Shown here piece after piece: positions 23,801 to 33,606 of a DNA stretch of 64,000 nt. The stretch comes from Strongylocentrotus droebachiensis. Its lineage: Eukaryota; Echinodermata; Echinoidea; Camarodonta; Strongylocentrotidae. A program made the translations under genes and the position numbers. The stretch lies in NCBI GenBank assembly GCA_035222895.1, contig JAVYIG010002755.1, positions 89,501-153,500 of the forward strand, given 5' to 3'. The notes beneath the pieces were generated by a model. That model ran no database searches and was not told where the DNA came from. It saw nothing but the letters and a program-made list of their open reading frames with translations. How positions within the stretch are numbered: the stretch's first letter is position 1; each line of letters opens with the position of its first letter.

Positions 23801-26800
23801 AGCATTTTTTTAATAGGGCTCCTTTTAATACATTAGCAAAATTAATGACAACCCTTCCGCAGCTGCATTAATGCACACACTTAAGAGGTGTCACGATGAA
23901 TCTGTGTGCAATAGGATATTTATAATTATTTATTATTGTCTGTATAAATAATGTCAACCATGACGCAGCCCAAATTTGTCCCAGATAGATAGCTTACGTT
24001 ATATTATGTACACGCGCGAAGTCTCGCGGACCTTCAGTCAAGTGGGCAGACCCCAATAGTGCCTCAATAGAAAGAAAGGTCATACAAATTCATTTGAACT
24101 AACATGTATAATTTCGATTATCAAAAATTATTCAAGGAAGTAAAAAAAATAATAATACAAATAGACAATGACAACATACTGACAAATCAATATTAAATTA
24201 ACTCGAAGGTACATCACTACGACCAAAAGGTACATGTGATAATTTCTTCTTACATGATAACAGATTTTAATGTTGCGCAAATAATCTTTCTCTTTTTTAG
24301 GTGCATTTAACATGATTTCATTCAGCATGAATTTAATTAAATTTAATTTCATCAGAGAAATGCAAGCTAATGGTGAAAATAGAAAATGTTTTGTAAAGCA
24401 AATTAGATATGAGATAACCTTCTGTTTGGAACCTTCTTCAGGAGAATGTGTGTACAATGGCTTATAGACTCGGACCATAAAGCCTGTGGGATATCTAATT
24501 TTACTGATTGCATTTAGAAAAACTTTTTCATGTGAATGATGGTGTAAAATTAACGTGGGATGATGGAAATTTACTTTCTTTGTTAGAATTTGAATAATGT
24601 ATTAACAGATTCGGGTTTAAGCATAACAGGTAGGCAACACAAATTATCATTAGGTTTACAAAAATACTATTTTTTCTTGGAATTTCTTACCCAAGTGTCG
24701 ACTGGTAAAGTGGGGCTTTGTGGTCGTTCTCAATAAAGGCCCCTTTCCCAACGAGGAACTTCATCATGCGTACATCTCCTTTAGCTGCACTGCACCCTAA
24801 CAGTGTTATGCCCGGCACTCGCTCATAATGAATCTAGATGCAAAAAGACAGAGAAAACTACTAAAAATAATCTTTTCATGGACTGCTTTTCCTCAACTCC
24901 CGTGTACGATAGGATTTGCTGTATCTATGATATTAATGCTTCATAAACTCTTAAATTTAAAATCGCATGAGGAAACCAAGATCCAGCTCATGAACCCCCC
25001 TCATTTTGACACCTACGTGGCATAACTAATACATAAGCCGCACATGTGCTCCCTTTTAAAATTGGTTTAACCTTTCTTTCTTCTTTCTTCTCCTTCTTTT
25101 TTTTTTGTTGTTACAGAATTCGAAAATATAGGAACACCCTAAACATTTGATGACTTTTTTCCTCTTTGGTACCCCCTCCCCTTTTACAGAATTCTAGATC
25201 CGACCCTTATTACTTACCCATTCTGGATGTATAGCCAAGATACGCTCCATCTTGTTGATATCACCTGCTTCTGCATGAATCATGATGCTCCATTCAGGAT
25301 CCTGCATGGCCCGAGGGAGACCTAGAGGCAAAGGTAAAACATTGTCATATAAAGCTTGTAACGAATGCTCGCATAATCACGTTTCACGTTTTGAGTACTT
25401 TCGTTTCCAGCGTTTGTCATACTTTTTATAGTCACCGCAGAGAAATAAAAACTTTTGCGATAAATGACGATATTCGGGCACCTCACTTACAACAGAGATA
25501 TTCTGGCACCTCGTTGACTAATTATGTAGGTATTAGAGCACCTTACTGCTTGAAATACCACCGTTTCCAGATGTATGCGAGAGAGCGGAGCGAGTGAGGA
25601 GAAAAAAAGTCACTGTATTGTCCTTAAAATGTTATTTCTGCATGAAAATAAAAAGCAGTTTCTGATAATTTGTTTTCAAAAAATTGAGTTTTATTTCATT
25701 ATAGATCCATAAATAGTTTAACGAATTTCTCTCGCGGCACCGCTAGAGATGTCTTGAGGTTGTTGTGGCACTTGTTGAAAAACGCTAATCTAATTTTCGA
25801 GGTGTAAGGTTGACCCAGTAAATCACGGATTCTCAGGTTTTGCGAGTACGCGACGTGACTCTTTTCGTATTAAACCCTACATTTTACCGGTTTCAGACAT
25901 AGGGGAACGTGCATAACTATGGAACGAAGTTTCTATTCACAAGGCCTGCAGACAAGTCCACAAGTCCGTTTCTAATAAATAGAAATACAGATGATACAAT
26001 ATCTAATCTAAAGATCTATGAATTATATTTAATTTTCTACAGTATGAAGCAAATCCGATTGCTTCCGAAAGTGATGTTGATTCCTTCTTGAAAAATAATA
26101 CCAAAGGGTGAATTGCAAGGAAATGTGCTATTAATAGGACGTTCAATTACTGATTCATGATTTTTTAAATTTATTCATTCATTAATTTATTTTATTTATG
26201 TTTCTATTAATTGTTTATAATATTAAAGTTTGCATCCTCTTTGGATGTAGATATTGAACCAAATTGTAATGTGTAATCGTAAATGTAATCAACTATTATA
26301 AGACCTAACACTTAAAACTTACCACGCAGTTTTTCGTCAAAATTTTCATATTCTGGTTTAGGAGCACGAAACCGTTCTGGAGTCAGGTTTACAGAATTGA
26401 AAACGAATTTGTGATTGCCCTTGATTTTGACGTGAATATCCGATCCGTCAATCTCTACCACCTTTCCAACTGTACCGATGGCCTAGAACAGGAATATAAT
26501 GATCATGATTAAAGGGCTACATAATTGTTTTGTTTGTAATGTGGAAGTAAATAGAATGATGGTGGGCTGATATCATTGCTCGTTTGGGGCCTACGCGAGA
26601 GAGCTATTACAAAATATAGATTCGATATGGCATACAAAAAAACGAGCATCTTTGATGCCATAATATAGGAACCTTGTTAGTTCTCGAGGGGAGGCGTTCG
26701 CAGAAAGTAGCTCTCCACCCCCGACTCGTACACCCGTATTCTATAGCTAAAATAGTTAGACAGAAGTCACCTGTTTCATAGCTGCCGTCCATCCGCCATG

Positions 26801-29800
26801 TCCAGACTGTAATCTCTTGACCATCTCGATATCATCACTTATCCGGACAAGCTGACCAAGACTTAATGGATGAATCTAAAATGAACAGGTGGATAGAAAT
26901 GGAAATGGTAAGAATATGAGTATGAGACGATGAAACGGTTGGCTCAAGACCGAGGAACTTGGAGAGGGGTTTGGAGAGACACTTGATATGGAATTTTTAA
27001 TGGGTCACTAAACCTGTCATGAACTGACAGATCACTATTGATGATGAAGAATACTAATGATATCAAGAAAATTATTAATAATTATGTGTCCCCGTAGATT
27101 TAGTAATTATTTAGTAACAATAACAACAACAACAATGGCAACAACAACAAAAGTAATGATGATAATTATTATACTAATACTAATGATAATAGTAGGTTAT
27201 TGTTAAAGGTATTACAAAGTTTTGGTAATTTATGAAAATTGGGTGGATAGTGATTCTTTACAATGTTGATATATTTGGATGCCCCTTTGGATGTATTATA
27301 AGCACTAAAAAAATTGGCCCCCAAAACACTTCTGCTTTCGAGAAAAATTAAATATAAAAATTTACAGGTGCTCTCGGTAAATTTTGATATATTTCAAATA
27401 GCGCCTACGGCCAATACGATGGTAGCTGCGACCATGAAAATCTCAGAATATGCAGTTTTGATATAATTACAAATGGTAATAGCAAATTGGTCGATTTTAG
27501 TCAAATAACATATCAATATCAATATCTTGACCTTGAGAGGGCGCTATACAACATAAAGAGTTTATTATTTACAATTTCATCACTTTAGACTCGATTTCAA
27601 CCGCGACAACGATTACTGAATATTGTAGAATTGCATATGCTTCCAATATGTTCATTTAAACCAAATTCATGACTCCATACCAAAACTTTGTATTACCTTT
27701 AAGCGCTCATGTCTGTCAGGCTGGACACTCCTGGAGCTGCTAAATTAACATGGCTGCCGGTATGGTACCTGAGCATTTCTAGGAAAGGAATGAATTCCTG
27801 CCAGGTACCAAGTAACCTCATCTGGGTCGAGCGTGGCAAATGTAGATTTATGTCTTGCCAAAGGAAATTAATGCTGCGGTGGGGATTCAAAACCCGTTAC
27901 CTGTTTGGTACCGTATCACGATACCTCTGCAATTAGGCCATATTTATCAAGAAATATATGATACAGGCATTTGTATAGTCCGTTAGGTATAAGCAAGGCC
28001 TGCTGGTTATGTCATAGTTACCTTCCTTAGAGCTGCAGAATTCATAGTAAATGTTTCTTGGCTGTCATGGAAGGTCACTGTTAAGTCACCAGTATTCGTC
28101 CTTTTAAGCACATATCCCTTCTCGAGAAACGTCTGTGTATAGACAGAGAAAGTAATAGTAAATATGTTTGCCTATTCCATTGTCTGCATTTTTATTTTTA
28201 AAGTTACATTTAAGTCGGGTAGTCTCCCCCACTGGGCAGCAATGGGAACATAATATATTTTGGGAGAGAGAAAGAAAGATATTTATAACCATGAATATAA
28301 AATTCGAAATAAGTTCTTTTTAAAGAATATCATCTCAGCAGCGTTCGGATAGTTTTTCAGGTGCTATGTCGGGGCTGTATTAAAGCGTTTTCATAATTGA
28401 TAATAATCATTACTTCGAATATTTTCAATGTTTTGAATTTTGATAAAATTGTCCGATCAAAGTTTCACGTTTGCAATAATGACGATAAAGTAATTAAAAA
28501 TAAAACTTCGCACAGCTACTTTAAGTGCCATGTTACAAATTATTTCATTCACTTGTTACGAATAATAATACAATACTCAGAATGCTAATTGCATATATTA
28601 GTTGCTGCGAGGTAGGCCAAAATTCCAGTGACATTTTAAAAGTCTTTGTTATTATTGTTTAAATGGTCCTCATACTATGTTGAAGAGCAAATTGTGAAGC
28701 GCTTTGTAACTGCACGGCTATACCAACTACTCTGTAGATTGGATTGGAGATTAAATCTTCAGTCATATTATGTAGCATTAACATGTAACCATGAGAAATA
28801 CCCACATGAAGCACTAGTATGTAAAAACGTTTCTCTGCGAACTCGATTCAATATACAGTCATACTTGTATATTGAGGTCAGTCATGAGGAACAGAGAAAA
28901 GGCCTTTGTAGACATGTGACCTTTCTAGACAGGTTCTACGAAATATATTTCTTTCCCGAGGGTGACAAAATACATGGCCGCTATATACAGGTGGCATTTA
29001 CAAGAGATTGGGCGCTAATACAGGTATGACTGTAGTTTACTAACAGGGGCAGCGGTGGGATATACATTTACTGAATTTACAAAGAAAAATGCTTCTCTAT
29101 TATCAAGTTCATTCATTATTTGAATGGCAAAACATGAACGAATTACTTTTTGAAATATTCGAAATAAAAATAATTTTTGGGGGTAAAAGCTAAAAATTGC
29201 AGCCTCAAGATGTTGTTCGGAAGGACTAAAGGAACCTAAAGCTCTCCAACACTTGATGAAAGCATTAGATATTAGTGAATATAGACTTATACTCACTTTG
29301 GTCATATCTGGCTTCCACAAGCCTCTGCGCTTGTGGAGTTCCTCCAATTCTGCAGGAGTGGCAGTTACCAGGACGTTGTCACCTTCATTCACTCGCTCCA
29401 GATCCCCTATGATTAGCGAACAACTAAGGGTAAACAAATCTGTTCTATGTAGCCTAGCTCTTTCTTCTTCTACATGTCTCAAGGAAAACATCTATTTTTT
29501 TTGTTCTAATGTTTTCTTTTGTTTACATGTTTCATAACCCAATAAGCGATACTGGTAATAGCAATCTCAATTCCAATGATGATGATGATGATGATATGGA
29601 TATTTATGACTATACAAATGACCATATCTTTCCGGGTCTATTTACATGATTTAAGAACATATTCTATCTCCTGATATCAATATTTATTGGTGGGCAGGGT
29701 AACCCCCGAAAGAATACCTGCGATCTGCAACTTCAGCGACCTCTTCACGGCTTGCCATACAATCAGCTGTTTTAACGGGACGGAAATGCGTTTCTCAACT

Positions 29801-32800
29801 CAGCTGGTTGTATGGGAAGCCGTCATGTGCACATTTCGCACGGTTGCAAGAATTTTGCTGGTTGTAAAAGTAGCAAAGTTTGAAAAAATATTGCCTCACA
29901 AAAATATCTGTAGAATCAAAACGCCTTACCGAAAGACTTATAATCTTGGTGTCATTTTACTCGGAAAAAACAGAAATCAATGGTGTCTTCGAAGGTGGTG
30001 TCTTCGAAATGGTGTCTTCGAAATTGCAGATCTCAGGTGTTGCAGACTTTGTGGAGCACCTCGTATATACAACTACTTGGAAAAATACGAGAAAAAATAA
30101 ATTGTCTTAATTCTTAAACTCTAAGCACTCTAAGACATTGCTATTCTCACCAAGATTTGCTAGGTGTCCAGCATACACAAAACCCCCTGACCCTGGTAGT
30201 GTACATAAGATTTTAATGAAGTCTACCCTCTCTCGCCCAGAAGAGAACTCAACCGCTGCTCGTACATTGACTTTATCCTCAAGTGTCTGTCCATGCCTGA
30301 CTACTGTCCCAAGTAGCTTATCTAGGAGGAAATAAAATAAGAGCTCTGATAGATATCATTTGTATAGAGACTTCCTTGATTATTCTTGATATCTGTCGCC
30401 AAATGCAATTATTTAGAGATTTCATCTGGTTATATGTAACAGACATGTGCGATGAACCCTTTTTATTAAATAATATGATAGCCACTTTACATGTTCATGT
30501 GCATTGCCAACATCTCTATATCAAGACGAACCTGATTCAAGTCTCTTGTGCCACTGGGGATGTCTGACAACCTTTGCTCCAGCAAAGCTTCCCTTAAGAG
30601 CAATACGAGGAGATGATGATCTTGGTAGCATCTTATGACTGCATCAATTAAAAAAAATCAATATCGAACGCTGAAAACTGGTATGTGTCAACTTGTAGCA
30701 ACGGAATATTGGTAAATTTATGTCTGACTTCGATTGTCTGATTTTCAAAGACACTAACTAAGATTCAAACATGTTTAATAAACATTCTTATTGGTGTGTA
30801 GAGGCCGTTTCATGAATCCGTCATAAGTCTAACTTTGAGGAAATCCCATTGATATGTGTTAAAGAATTAACACGAATTTTCTATGAAAATTCTTTGAACT
30901 TAGACTTATGATGGCTTCGAGTTTACTTGCCCCAGGAGGTTTTCTTTTATCGGCATTAAACAAAACACAATACCAGTAATTTCAAATGTAATTCATCAAA
31001 CCAATGTACCCTCTGGCTGTTGGAACTCAACTGATTTTAGAATGGGGGTAAAAAACAACAACAATCCCATTTCTAAACGACACTAACGACAGTTAAATTA
31101 AGTATAACACACTCCGCTTTTAGGAGCAATTAAAAGTTCTATAACAAGATATGGCACGCAGAGAAGACAAACTCGGTGTAGATAAGTGGGACTAGATAAG
31201 ATCGTTCCAGTGTAAGACAAGCTTGATATACAGTGCGTCCCAGAAAAAACGAAACCGAGAAGTATCGATGTTTTATCATAACATAATCACAACCATAATT
31301 AATGAATGATATATATTTGGAAAGCTTAGAGTCTCCTCTTTCAGTTGATGCTACTCAGATGATGCATATTTCACGCATAAGTGATTAAAAGCAATTTGAA
31401 GGAAGGAAACCAAAAAGACATTTGGCGGGCGGTATCTGAATTTCGAAGAAAAATTTACATTTCTAGAAAGTTGAGTTTCTGCCCTTTCATATGACACCTC
31501 AATCAGGAAAAATGAGCGAGGAATGACAAAGTTCTGTTTGTGTAAAGTAGTGCTTGCATTTCCATAATTTTATTAAACGAATTCGTTTTCACTGGCTGCC
31601 TGCCGTATCAATAAACGAAATTAACAAAAGACTTAACTCCGTTTCGTTGACAATCAGCCGTAGACGAGAGTCTTCATGCATGGCTGATTGTCAACGAAAC
31701 GGAGTTAAGTCTTTTGTCAAATCTGCTTTTTGCTACGGCAGGCACCCAGTGAAAACGAATTCGTTTGTTAAAATTATGAAAATGTAAGGGCTACTTTAAA
31801 CAAACAGAACATTGTTATTCCTCTCTCATTTTTCCTGATTGAGGTGTCATATGAAAGGGCAGAAACTCAACTTTCTAGAAATGTGAATTTTTCTTCGAAA
31901 TTCAGATACCGCCCGCCAAATGTCTTTTTGGTTTCCTTCCTTCAAATTGCTTTTAATCACTCATGCATGAAATATGCATCATCTGAGTAGCATCAACTGA
32001 AAGAGGAGACTCTAAGCTTTCCAAATATGTATCATTCATTAATTATGGTTGTGATTAAGTTATGATAAAACATCGATACTTCTCGGTTTCGTTTTTTCTG
32101 GGACGCACTGTATATAGTAAGAGACGTACAAACAGGAAGAATGATGTTGAACTGTTTCAAAAACCGGATATATTATGATGACCAAGATGCCATTTCTCCC
32201 TAAATTGCCCGTAGTAATAGCCGATTTCTTGGTCTTTCATCACCCAAATCCCACAATATACCTGTACATGTGGAGTGTAATATACAAGTGCATACCCCTT
32301 GGATGTTTTGTCTGAAGACAGCACTCTCATGAATATATGACTGAGATCATGTTCGTCATTCATGTAGCAAGTGGTACAGAGGTCAAAGGCGTAGCACTCG
32401 GTGCATCTCCATCGCATCCCCTTAATCTCATCAACGTCACATCCGTCACACCAGACCTTTGGATGACACACTAATACAAAGGGGAAAAATACCAATGTCA
32501 ACAAAATCTAATGGAAAATAATCTCAATTTGACCTTAATTTGACCATATCGTAACACTGACCAAGAACGTTAAGTTTGCGAGACACTTTAGAGCAAGGGC
32601 TATGAGCGCCCATTAGAAGCGGACACAGGCGGTATACAAGAAGCCATCGTCATCAATATTAGGGACTTTTCTATTGGCACGTCGACATAGTGGACTGATA
32701 CGTGTGCCTGCCCAGTGCCTTAAAAGTAAGTCTACTAGGTCGACGTGCAAACCTTCAAAGGACGTGACACGTAGCAGTCCACTATGTCGACGTGCAAATC

Positions 32801-33606
32801 TAAAAGTCCATAATATCGTCACAATGCCATGAGCACCGAAAGGTGGACCTGTACAAGTAGCCACTATTATTATCAATGTAATACAGCTACTAATTAATTA
32901 AAATTATAGTCCACACATTAAGTTTGTTTGCTCCCTTTATCAAGCATATGAAACGCCGAAACCCTGGCTGGTTGAAATCTAAAATGAAATATTGTCAATT
33001 GTAGTAGTTGTATACGGCATTAAAGAACATAAAAGAACATTGTAATGGGCATGAGTTTATGTATAAAAGAGAGGTATAAAAGAGAGGTACGAACCATATC
33101 GAAACATCAATAGTTGTCGAGGTTTCGTGGTTTAGTAATTTAATGTAATAGCTAATTTAATTGACTGTTATTCCTAGGGTTCGATTTTGTCTGTCACTAA
33201 CATTCTTTGGTAAGACAATCATCCATATTTGCCACTCTCCACCCAGGTGTAAATGGGTACCTTGCAATTGCTGAGATAATAATAAGTGCAGGGCCCTTAC
33301 AAAGAACAGCATTGAAACGGATGAGTCTTCCCTGGGTTAACAAAAGTATTAGTAACCATATTTTGAACTACCTGCATTAGCTGTATCAATGATCCTGAGA
33401 TCATAACCCTGGTCATAGCCAGCCCGGTAGAGACCTTTATCGCCATTGTCCCACTGAACGAGAACAGAGAGCTTTGGAAAATGTGGTCGACGTTCATCAT
33501 GTAGTCTCAGGACCGTTCCTGCGTATCCCTTTCCGCCATCTTGGTTCTTATAAGTCCAATCAGGTCCTCGGATGACACGGAAACCTGGTTTTACAGGGGT
33601 TTCCAT
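9246..33606 (-). CDS. mib-like: Gene 2: complete MIB-like E3 ubiquitin ligase paralog, 17 coding exons, about 890 aa
   Basis: Coding exons in order: 33606-33372, 32470-32296, 30638-30532, 30321-30151, 29406-29297, 28132-28022, 26875-26771, 26482-26323, 25321-25218, 24833-24691, 21309-21153, 18415-18261, 17569-17443, 17260-17039, 11701-11520, 10211-10009, 9451-9246. Every junction is phase-compatible and the sum is 2673 bp. Predicted layout: MIB/HERC2 (about residues 5-79), ZZ (80-130), degenerate MIB/HERC2 (145-229), two Mib repeats (230-385), ankyrin repeats (395-755), Ser/Lys-rich linker (755-822), coiled coil and RING remnant (823-890). Family members are cytoplasmic E3 ligases that ubiquitinate Notch ligands to promote their endocytosis; MIB1 is about 1000 residues with three RINGs, whereas only one partial RING is present here. 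Ligase activity is therefore uncertain. The neighbours are two more copies of the same gene. Confidence 0.88.
10009..10211 (-). CDS. Gene 2 coding exon 16: Ser/Lys-rich linker
   Basis: KDIARQQSASKRPLRTL, then a low-complexity basic Ser-rich stretch (STVRSGSKKRSSGNSSAK). No domain recognised; probably disordered. Donor TCAG|GTGAAG, phase 1. The second half is almost unchanged in gene 3 while the first half is strongly diverged. Confidence 0.85.
11520..11701 (-). CDS. Gene 2 coding exon 15: last ankyrin repeat
   Basis: MKRKWGHRGIKTNSDALL then AFLVSHGGDLNASNS and LLDIQSQKR. Matches the Mind-bomb final ankyrin (CFLAANGADL). Phase 0 in, phase 2 out at AAACG|GTATAA. The M at its start is internal, not a translation start. 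Confidence 0.87.
12149..15866 (+). mobile_element. L1/Tx1-like LINE, 5'-truncated, long intact ORF2
   Basis: A 1182-codon frame (12149-15697) encodes the later part of an AP endonuclease (GGDFN near residue 70, SRIDYFLIS, KTDHSLI), then reverse transcriptase (NWRPISLLN, DFEKAFDMIEW, VRQGCPLSPYLF, YADD near residue 623) and a C-terminal zinc-knuckle region (CNFC...HLFLKC near residue 1064). An AATAAA and a poly(A) run follow (15837-15866). The N-terminal part of the endonuclease and ORF1 are missing. It lies antisense in gene 2 intron 14; unit 2 lacks it, so it is younger than the duplication. Confidence 0.9.
16472..17030. mobile_element. TTAA-flanked MITE next to the exon 14 splice donor
   Basis: TTAAAGGTACTATGTACC at the left and the inverted TTAAAGATACCATGTTCC at the right, each ending in TTAA, which suggests a piggyBac-type MITE. 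Other copies at 7718-8240 and 38283-38806. The right end is eight bases from the donor at 17038. Absent at the same place in gene 3. Confidence 0.8.
17039..17260 (-). CDS. Gene 2 coding exon 14: ankyrin repeats
   Basis: GHCNVNAVPVGTDFGFC, LALAIGREHFHLVDVL, VEHGADVNLPDCSGNTSLQL. Seventy-four codons, phase 0 at both ends; the gene 3 copy is two codons shorter. The donor CCGAG|GTATGATA lies only eight bases from a TTAA-flanked repeat. Confidence 0.9.
17443..17569 (-). CDS. Gene 2 coding exon 13: ankyrin repeat
   Basis: VLTKLMDKIPRLVEA then GNSPISLAVFKGCRNAAELL, matching the ...LLSKLPRP...TALHLAA...VAELL repeat of Mind-bomb proteins. Donor AAAAAG|GTAAAC, phase 0. About 16 replacement changes against gene 3. 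Confidence 0.88.
17848..17920. repeat. (CA)n microsatellite
   Basis: Imperfect run of CA with CG interruptions in gene 2 intron 12. Confidence 0.9.
18088..18170 (+). mobile_element. 3' tail fragment of an L2/CR1-like LINE or SINE
   Basis: GTAAAGCGCTTAGAGACATT, GCGCTATATAC and an (ATT)n end resemble the tail of the LINE at 57707-59345. Unit 2 (about 44696) lacks it. Confidence 0.65.
18261..18415 (-). CDS. Gene 2 coding exon 12: ankyrin repeat
   Basis: GVHNMTPVLHSIESGERTIV then LKAVSSDLVSGMHAAA. The ankyrin TPV/L-x-A-I pattern is visible. The donor ACATA|GTGTGT splits an apparent TAG stop, and the phase then fits exon 13. The gene 3 exon has the same boundaries, with ten replacement differences and about one silent. 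Confidence 0.82.
18506..18699. mobile_element. Short TTAA-flanked element (gene 2 intron 11)
   Basis: TTAAAG...CTTTAA ends bound about 190 bp that carry a block also found inverted at 46010-46135. Inserted at a site that in unit 2 carries two other TTAA elements (52710-54029). Confidence 0.5.
19358..19516. mobile_element. Short palindromic MITE
   Basis: GGGCCCCGTCTTACAAAGAG at the left and its exact complement at the right, 159 bp in total, AT-rich interior with GATTGAT repeats. No protein. In gene 2 intron 11, absent from unit 2. Confidence 0.85.
19517..21152. other. Gene 2 intron 11, remaining part
   Basis: Holds a G run (about 19887-19907) followed by GCGAAGCGAGTGAGCG, probably a broken hAT-like element specific to this unit, then AT-rich sequence that matches unit 2 from 20570 on. 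CTGCATGGATCCGCCACTG near 20733 looks like the end of another element. No gene found. Confidence 0.45.
21153..21309 (-). CDS. Gene 2 coding exon 11: ankyrin repeats
   Basis: Starts GNKYEAVEYLLDQGADV after acceptor ACGGAAG, then GFTCLAKACELGFFQCA and LLMHGADLNQK. Two clear ankyrin second-helix/hairpin units (LLDQGADV, LLMHGADLN). Donor AAAAG|GTAAGG, phase 0. Confidence 0.88.
21565..21975. repeat. G-tract bounded block in gene 2 intron 10
   Basis: Two long G runs (about 21565-21596 and 21957-21977) enclose 360 bp of C-rich sequence with TTTCGCGGG repeats. At 57455-57485 in unit 2 only one G run is present. Confidence 0.6.
22302..22936. mobile_element. TTAA-flanked GC-rich MITE (piggyBac-like)
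   Basis: Ends GGCCCGGTCACACAGCC and GGCTGTGTGACCGGGC, flanked by TTAA. The interior is a CpG-rich mosaic of CGCGGTA/ACGCG motifs, unlike the AT-rich surroundings. The unit 2 site near 59457 is empty. Confidence 0.82.
22937..24690. other. Gene 2 intron 10, proximal part
   Basis: AT-rich, well aligned with 59470-61062 of unit 2 apart from a 270-bp insertion at 23201-23470. No gene recognised. Confidence 0.5.
23375..23470 (+). promoter_or_regulatory. Promoter-like motif cluster in a unit 1-specific insertion
   Basis: GGGCGTGG (23375), CCAAT (23433) and TATATAA (23464) occur in order within a 270-bp segment (23201-23470) absent from unit 2. This could be the promoter end of a truncated transposon. 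No transcript evidence; these motifs are short and can arise by chance. Confidence 0.25.
24691..24833 (-). CDS. Gene 2 coding exon 10: ankyrin repeat
   Basis: ITLLGCSAAKGDVRMMKFL followed by VGKGAFIENDHKAPLYQSTL, an ankyrin repeat and the start of the next. Ends in phase 2 at CTTGG|GTAAGA. Confidence 0.88.
25218..25321 (-). CDS. Gene 2 coding exon 9: first ankyrin-type helix pair
   Basis: AEAGDINKMERILAIHPEW is a typical ankyrin second-helix stretch. Donor GAATGG|GTAAGT. Compared with the gene 3 exon (61583-61686), about 13 of 35 codons change the amino acid and two change silently. Confidence 0.88.
26323..26482 (-). CDS. Gene 2 coding exon 8: second Mib repeat, C-terminal half, and linker
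   Basis: AIGTVGKVVEIDGSDIHV then KFVFNSVNL complete the repeat; the linker that follows (RFRAPKPEYENFDEKLR) leads into the ankyrin region. Donor CGTG|GTAAGT, phase 1. Confidence 0.9.
26771..26875 (-). CDS. Gene 2 coding exon 7: second Mib repeat, N-terminal half
   Basis: LGQLVRISDDIEMVKRLQ then SGHGGWTAAM. GHGGW is the best-conserved Mib-repeat signature. Thirty-five codons, phase 0 at both ends. Confidence 0.9.
27203..27702. mobile_element. TTAA-flanked MITE in gene 2 intron 6
   Basis: TTAAAGGTATTACAAAGT at the left and ACTTTGTATTACCTTTAA at the right: about 23-bp inverted ends with TTAA outermost. No coding capacity. Confidence 0.8.
28022..28132 (-). CDS. Gene 2 coding exon 6: first Mib repeat, C-terminal half
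   Basis: Thirty-seven codons between ATACACAG and AAG|GTAACT: KGYVLKRTNTGDLTV then TFTMNSAALRK, the beta-rich second half of a Mib repeat (compare W-T-F-N-P-A-A-L). Confidence 0.85.
28854..29034. mobile_element. Mariner-type MITE in gene 2 intron 5
   Basis: TACAGTCATACTTGTA...TACAGGTATGACTGTA inverted ends with TA at both borders, 181 bp. A long plus-strand open frame here is probably spurious. Confidence 0.65.
29297..29406 (-). CDS. Gene 2 coding exon 5: first Mib repeat, N-terminal half
   Basis: GDLERVNEGDNVLV, then LEELHKRRGLWKPDM, matching the Mib-repeat pattern of a GDLV start, a helix and a G-W-M end. Donor CCAAA|GTGAGT, phase 0. Confidence 0.85.
29576..29597. repeat. (GAT)n microsatellite
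   Basis: About seven GAT units in gene 2 intron 4. Confidence 0.9.
30151..30321 (-). CDS. Gene 2 coding exon 4: degenerate second MIB/HERC2 domain
   Basis: DKLLGTVVRHGQ... to GHLANL, phase 1 in and out. Acceptor TCCTCCTAG and donor CTTG|GTGAGAA are both strong. Joined to exon 5 it gives NLGDLERV, recreating the GDLV-type start of a Mib repeat, which supports the splice. Confidence 0.78.
30532..30638 (-). CDS. Gene 2 coding exon 3: start of second MIB/HERC2 domain
   Basis: Acceptor TTGATGCAG; the in-phase reading contains LKGSFAGAKVVRHPQWHK, matching the start of the second MIB domain. Same length as the gene 1 exon; donor ATCAG|GTTCGT. Confidence 0.7.
31231..32110. mobile_element. 880-bp near-perfect palindrome (foldback element) with TA flanks
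   Basis: Two 429-bp arms (31231-31659, 31682-32110) separated by 22 bp; outermost sequence CAGTGCGTCCCAGAAAAAAC. Only scattered mismatches between arms. TATA borders both ends, and the unit 1 site (about 1791-1800) is uninterrupted. TA duplication and CAGTG ends suggest a Tc1/mariner-mobilised foldback. In gene 2 intron 2. Confidence 0.9.
32296..32470 (-). CDS. Gene 2 coding exon 2: ZZ zinc finger
   Basis: CHPKVWCDGCDVDEIKG, WRCTEC, DLCTTC and DEHDLSH are intact ZZ ligands. Donor AAGGG|GTATGC (phase 2). Four conservative differences from gene 1. Confidence 0.88.
32660..32812. mobile_element. Short TAGGGACTTTT-family MITE
   Basis: TAGGGACTTTTCTATTGGCA ... AAATCTAAAAGTCCATA with a longer inner inverted repeat (CACGTCGACATAGTGGACTG and its complement). 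Absent from unit 1 (near 2327). Confidence 0.8.
33115..33310 (+). mobile_element. tRNA-derived SINE-like repeat (unit 2 copy)
   Basis: Same body as 2757-2950 (GGTTCGATTTTG, CTCCACCCAGGTGTAAATGG), with an extra short insertion in the box A region. Lies in gene 2 intron 1. Confidence 0.5.
33372..33606 (-). CDS. Gene 2 coding exon 1: MIB/HERC2 domain
   Basis: METPVKPGF start, then VIRGPDWTYKNQDGG, GTVLRLHDE, LVQWDNGDKG, YRAGYDQGYDLRI. Donor GCAG|GTAGTT, phase 1. The reading frame stays open about 100 bp upstream, so an earlier start or a spliced 5' UTR cannot be excluded. Confidence 0.88.

Noticed and set aside
28646-29029. 127-codon plus-strand open frame
   Set aside because: Overlaps a mariner-type MITE and a dispersed repeat in an intron; no recognisable domain.
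29703-29751. Short exon with ATG (MASREEVAEVADR) before exon 5
   Set aside because: Its donor phase does not fit exon 5, and exon 4 to exon 5 already joins cleanly.
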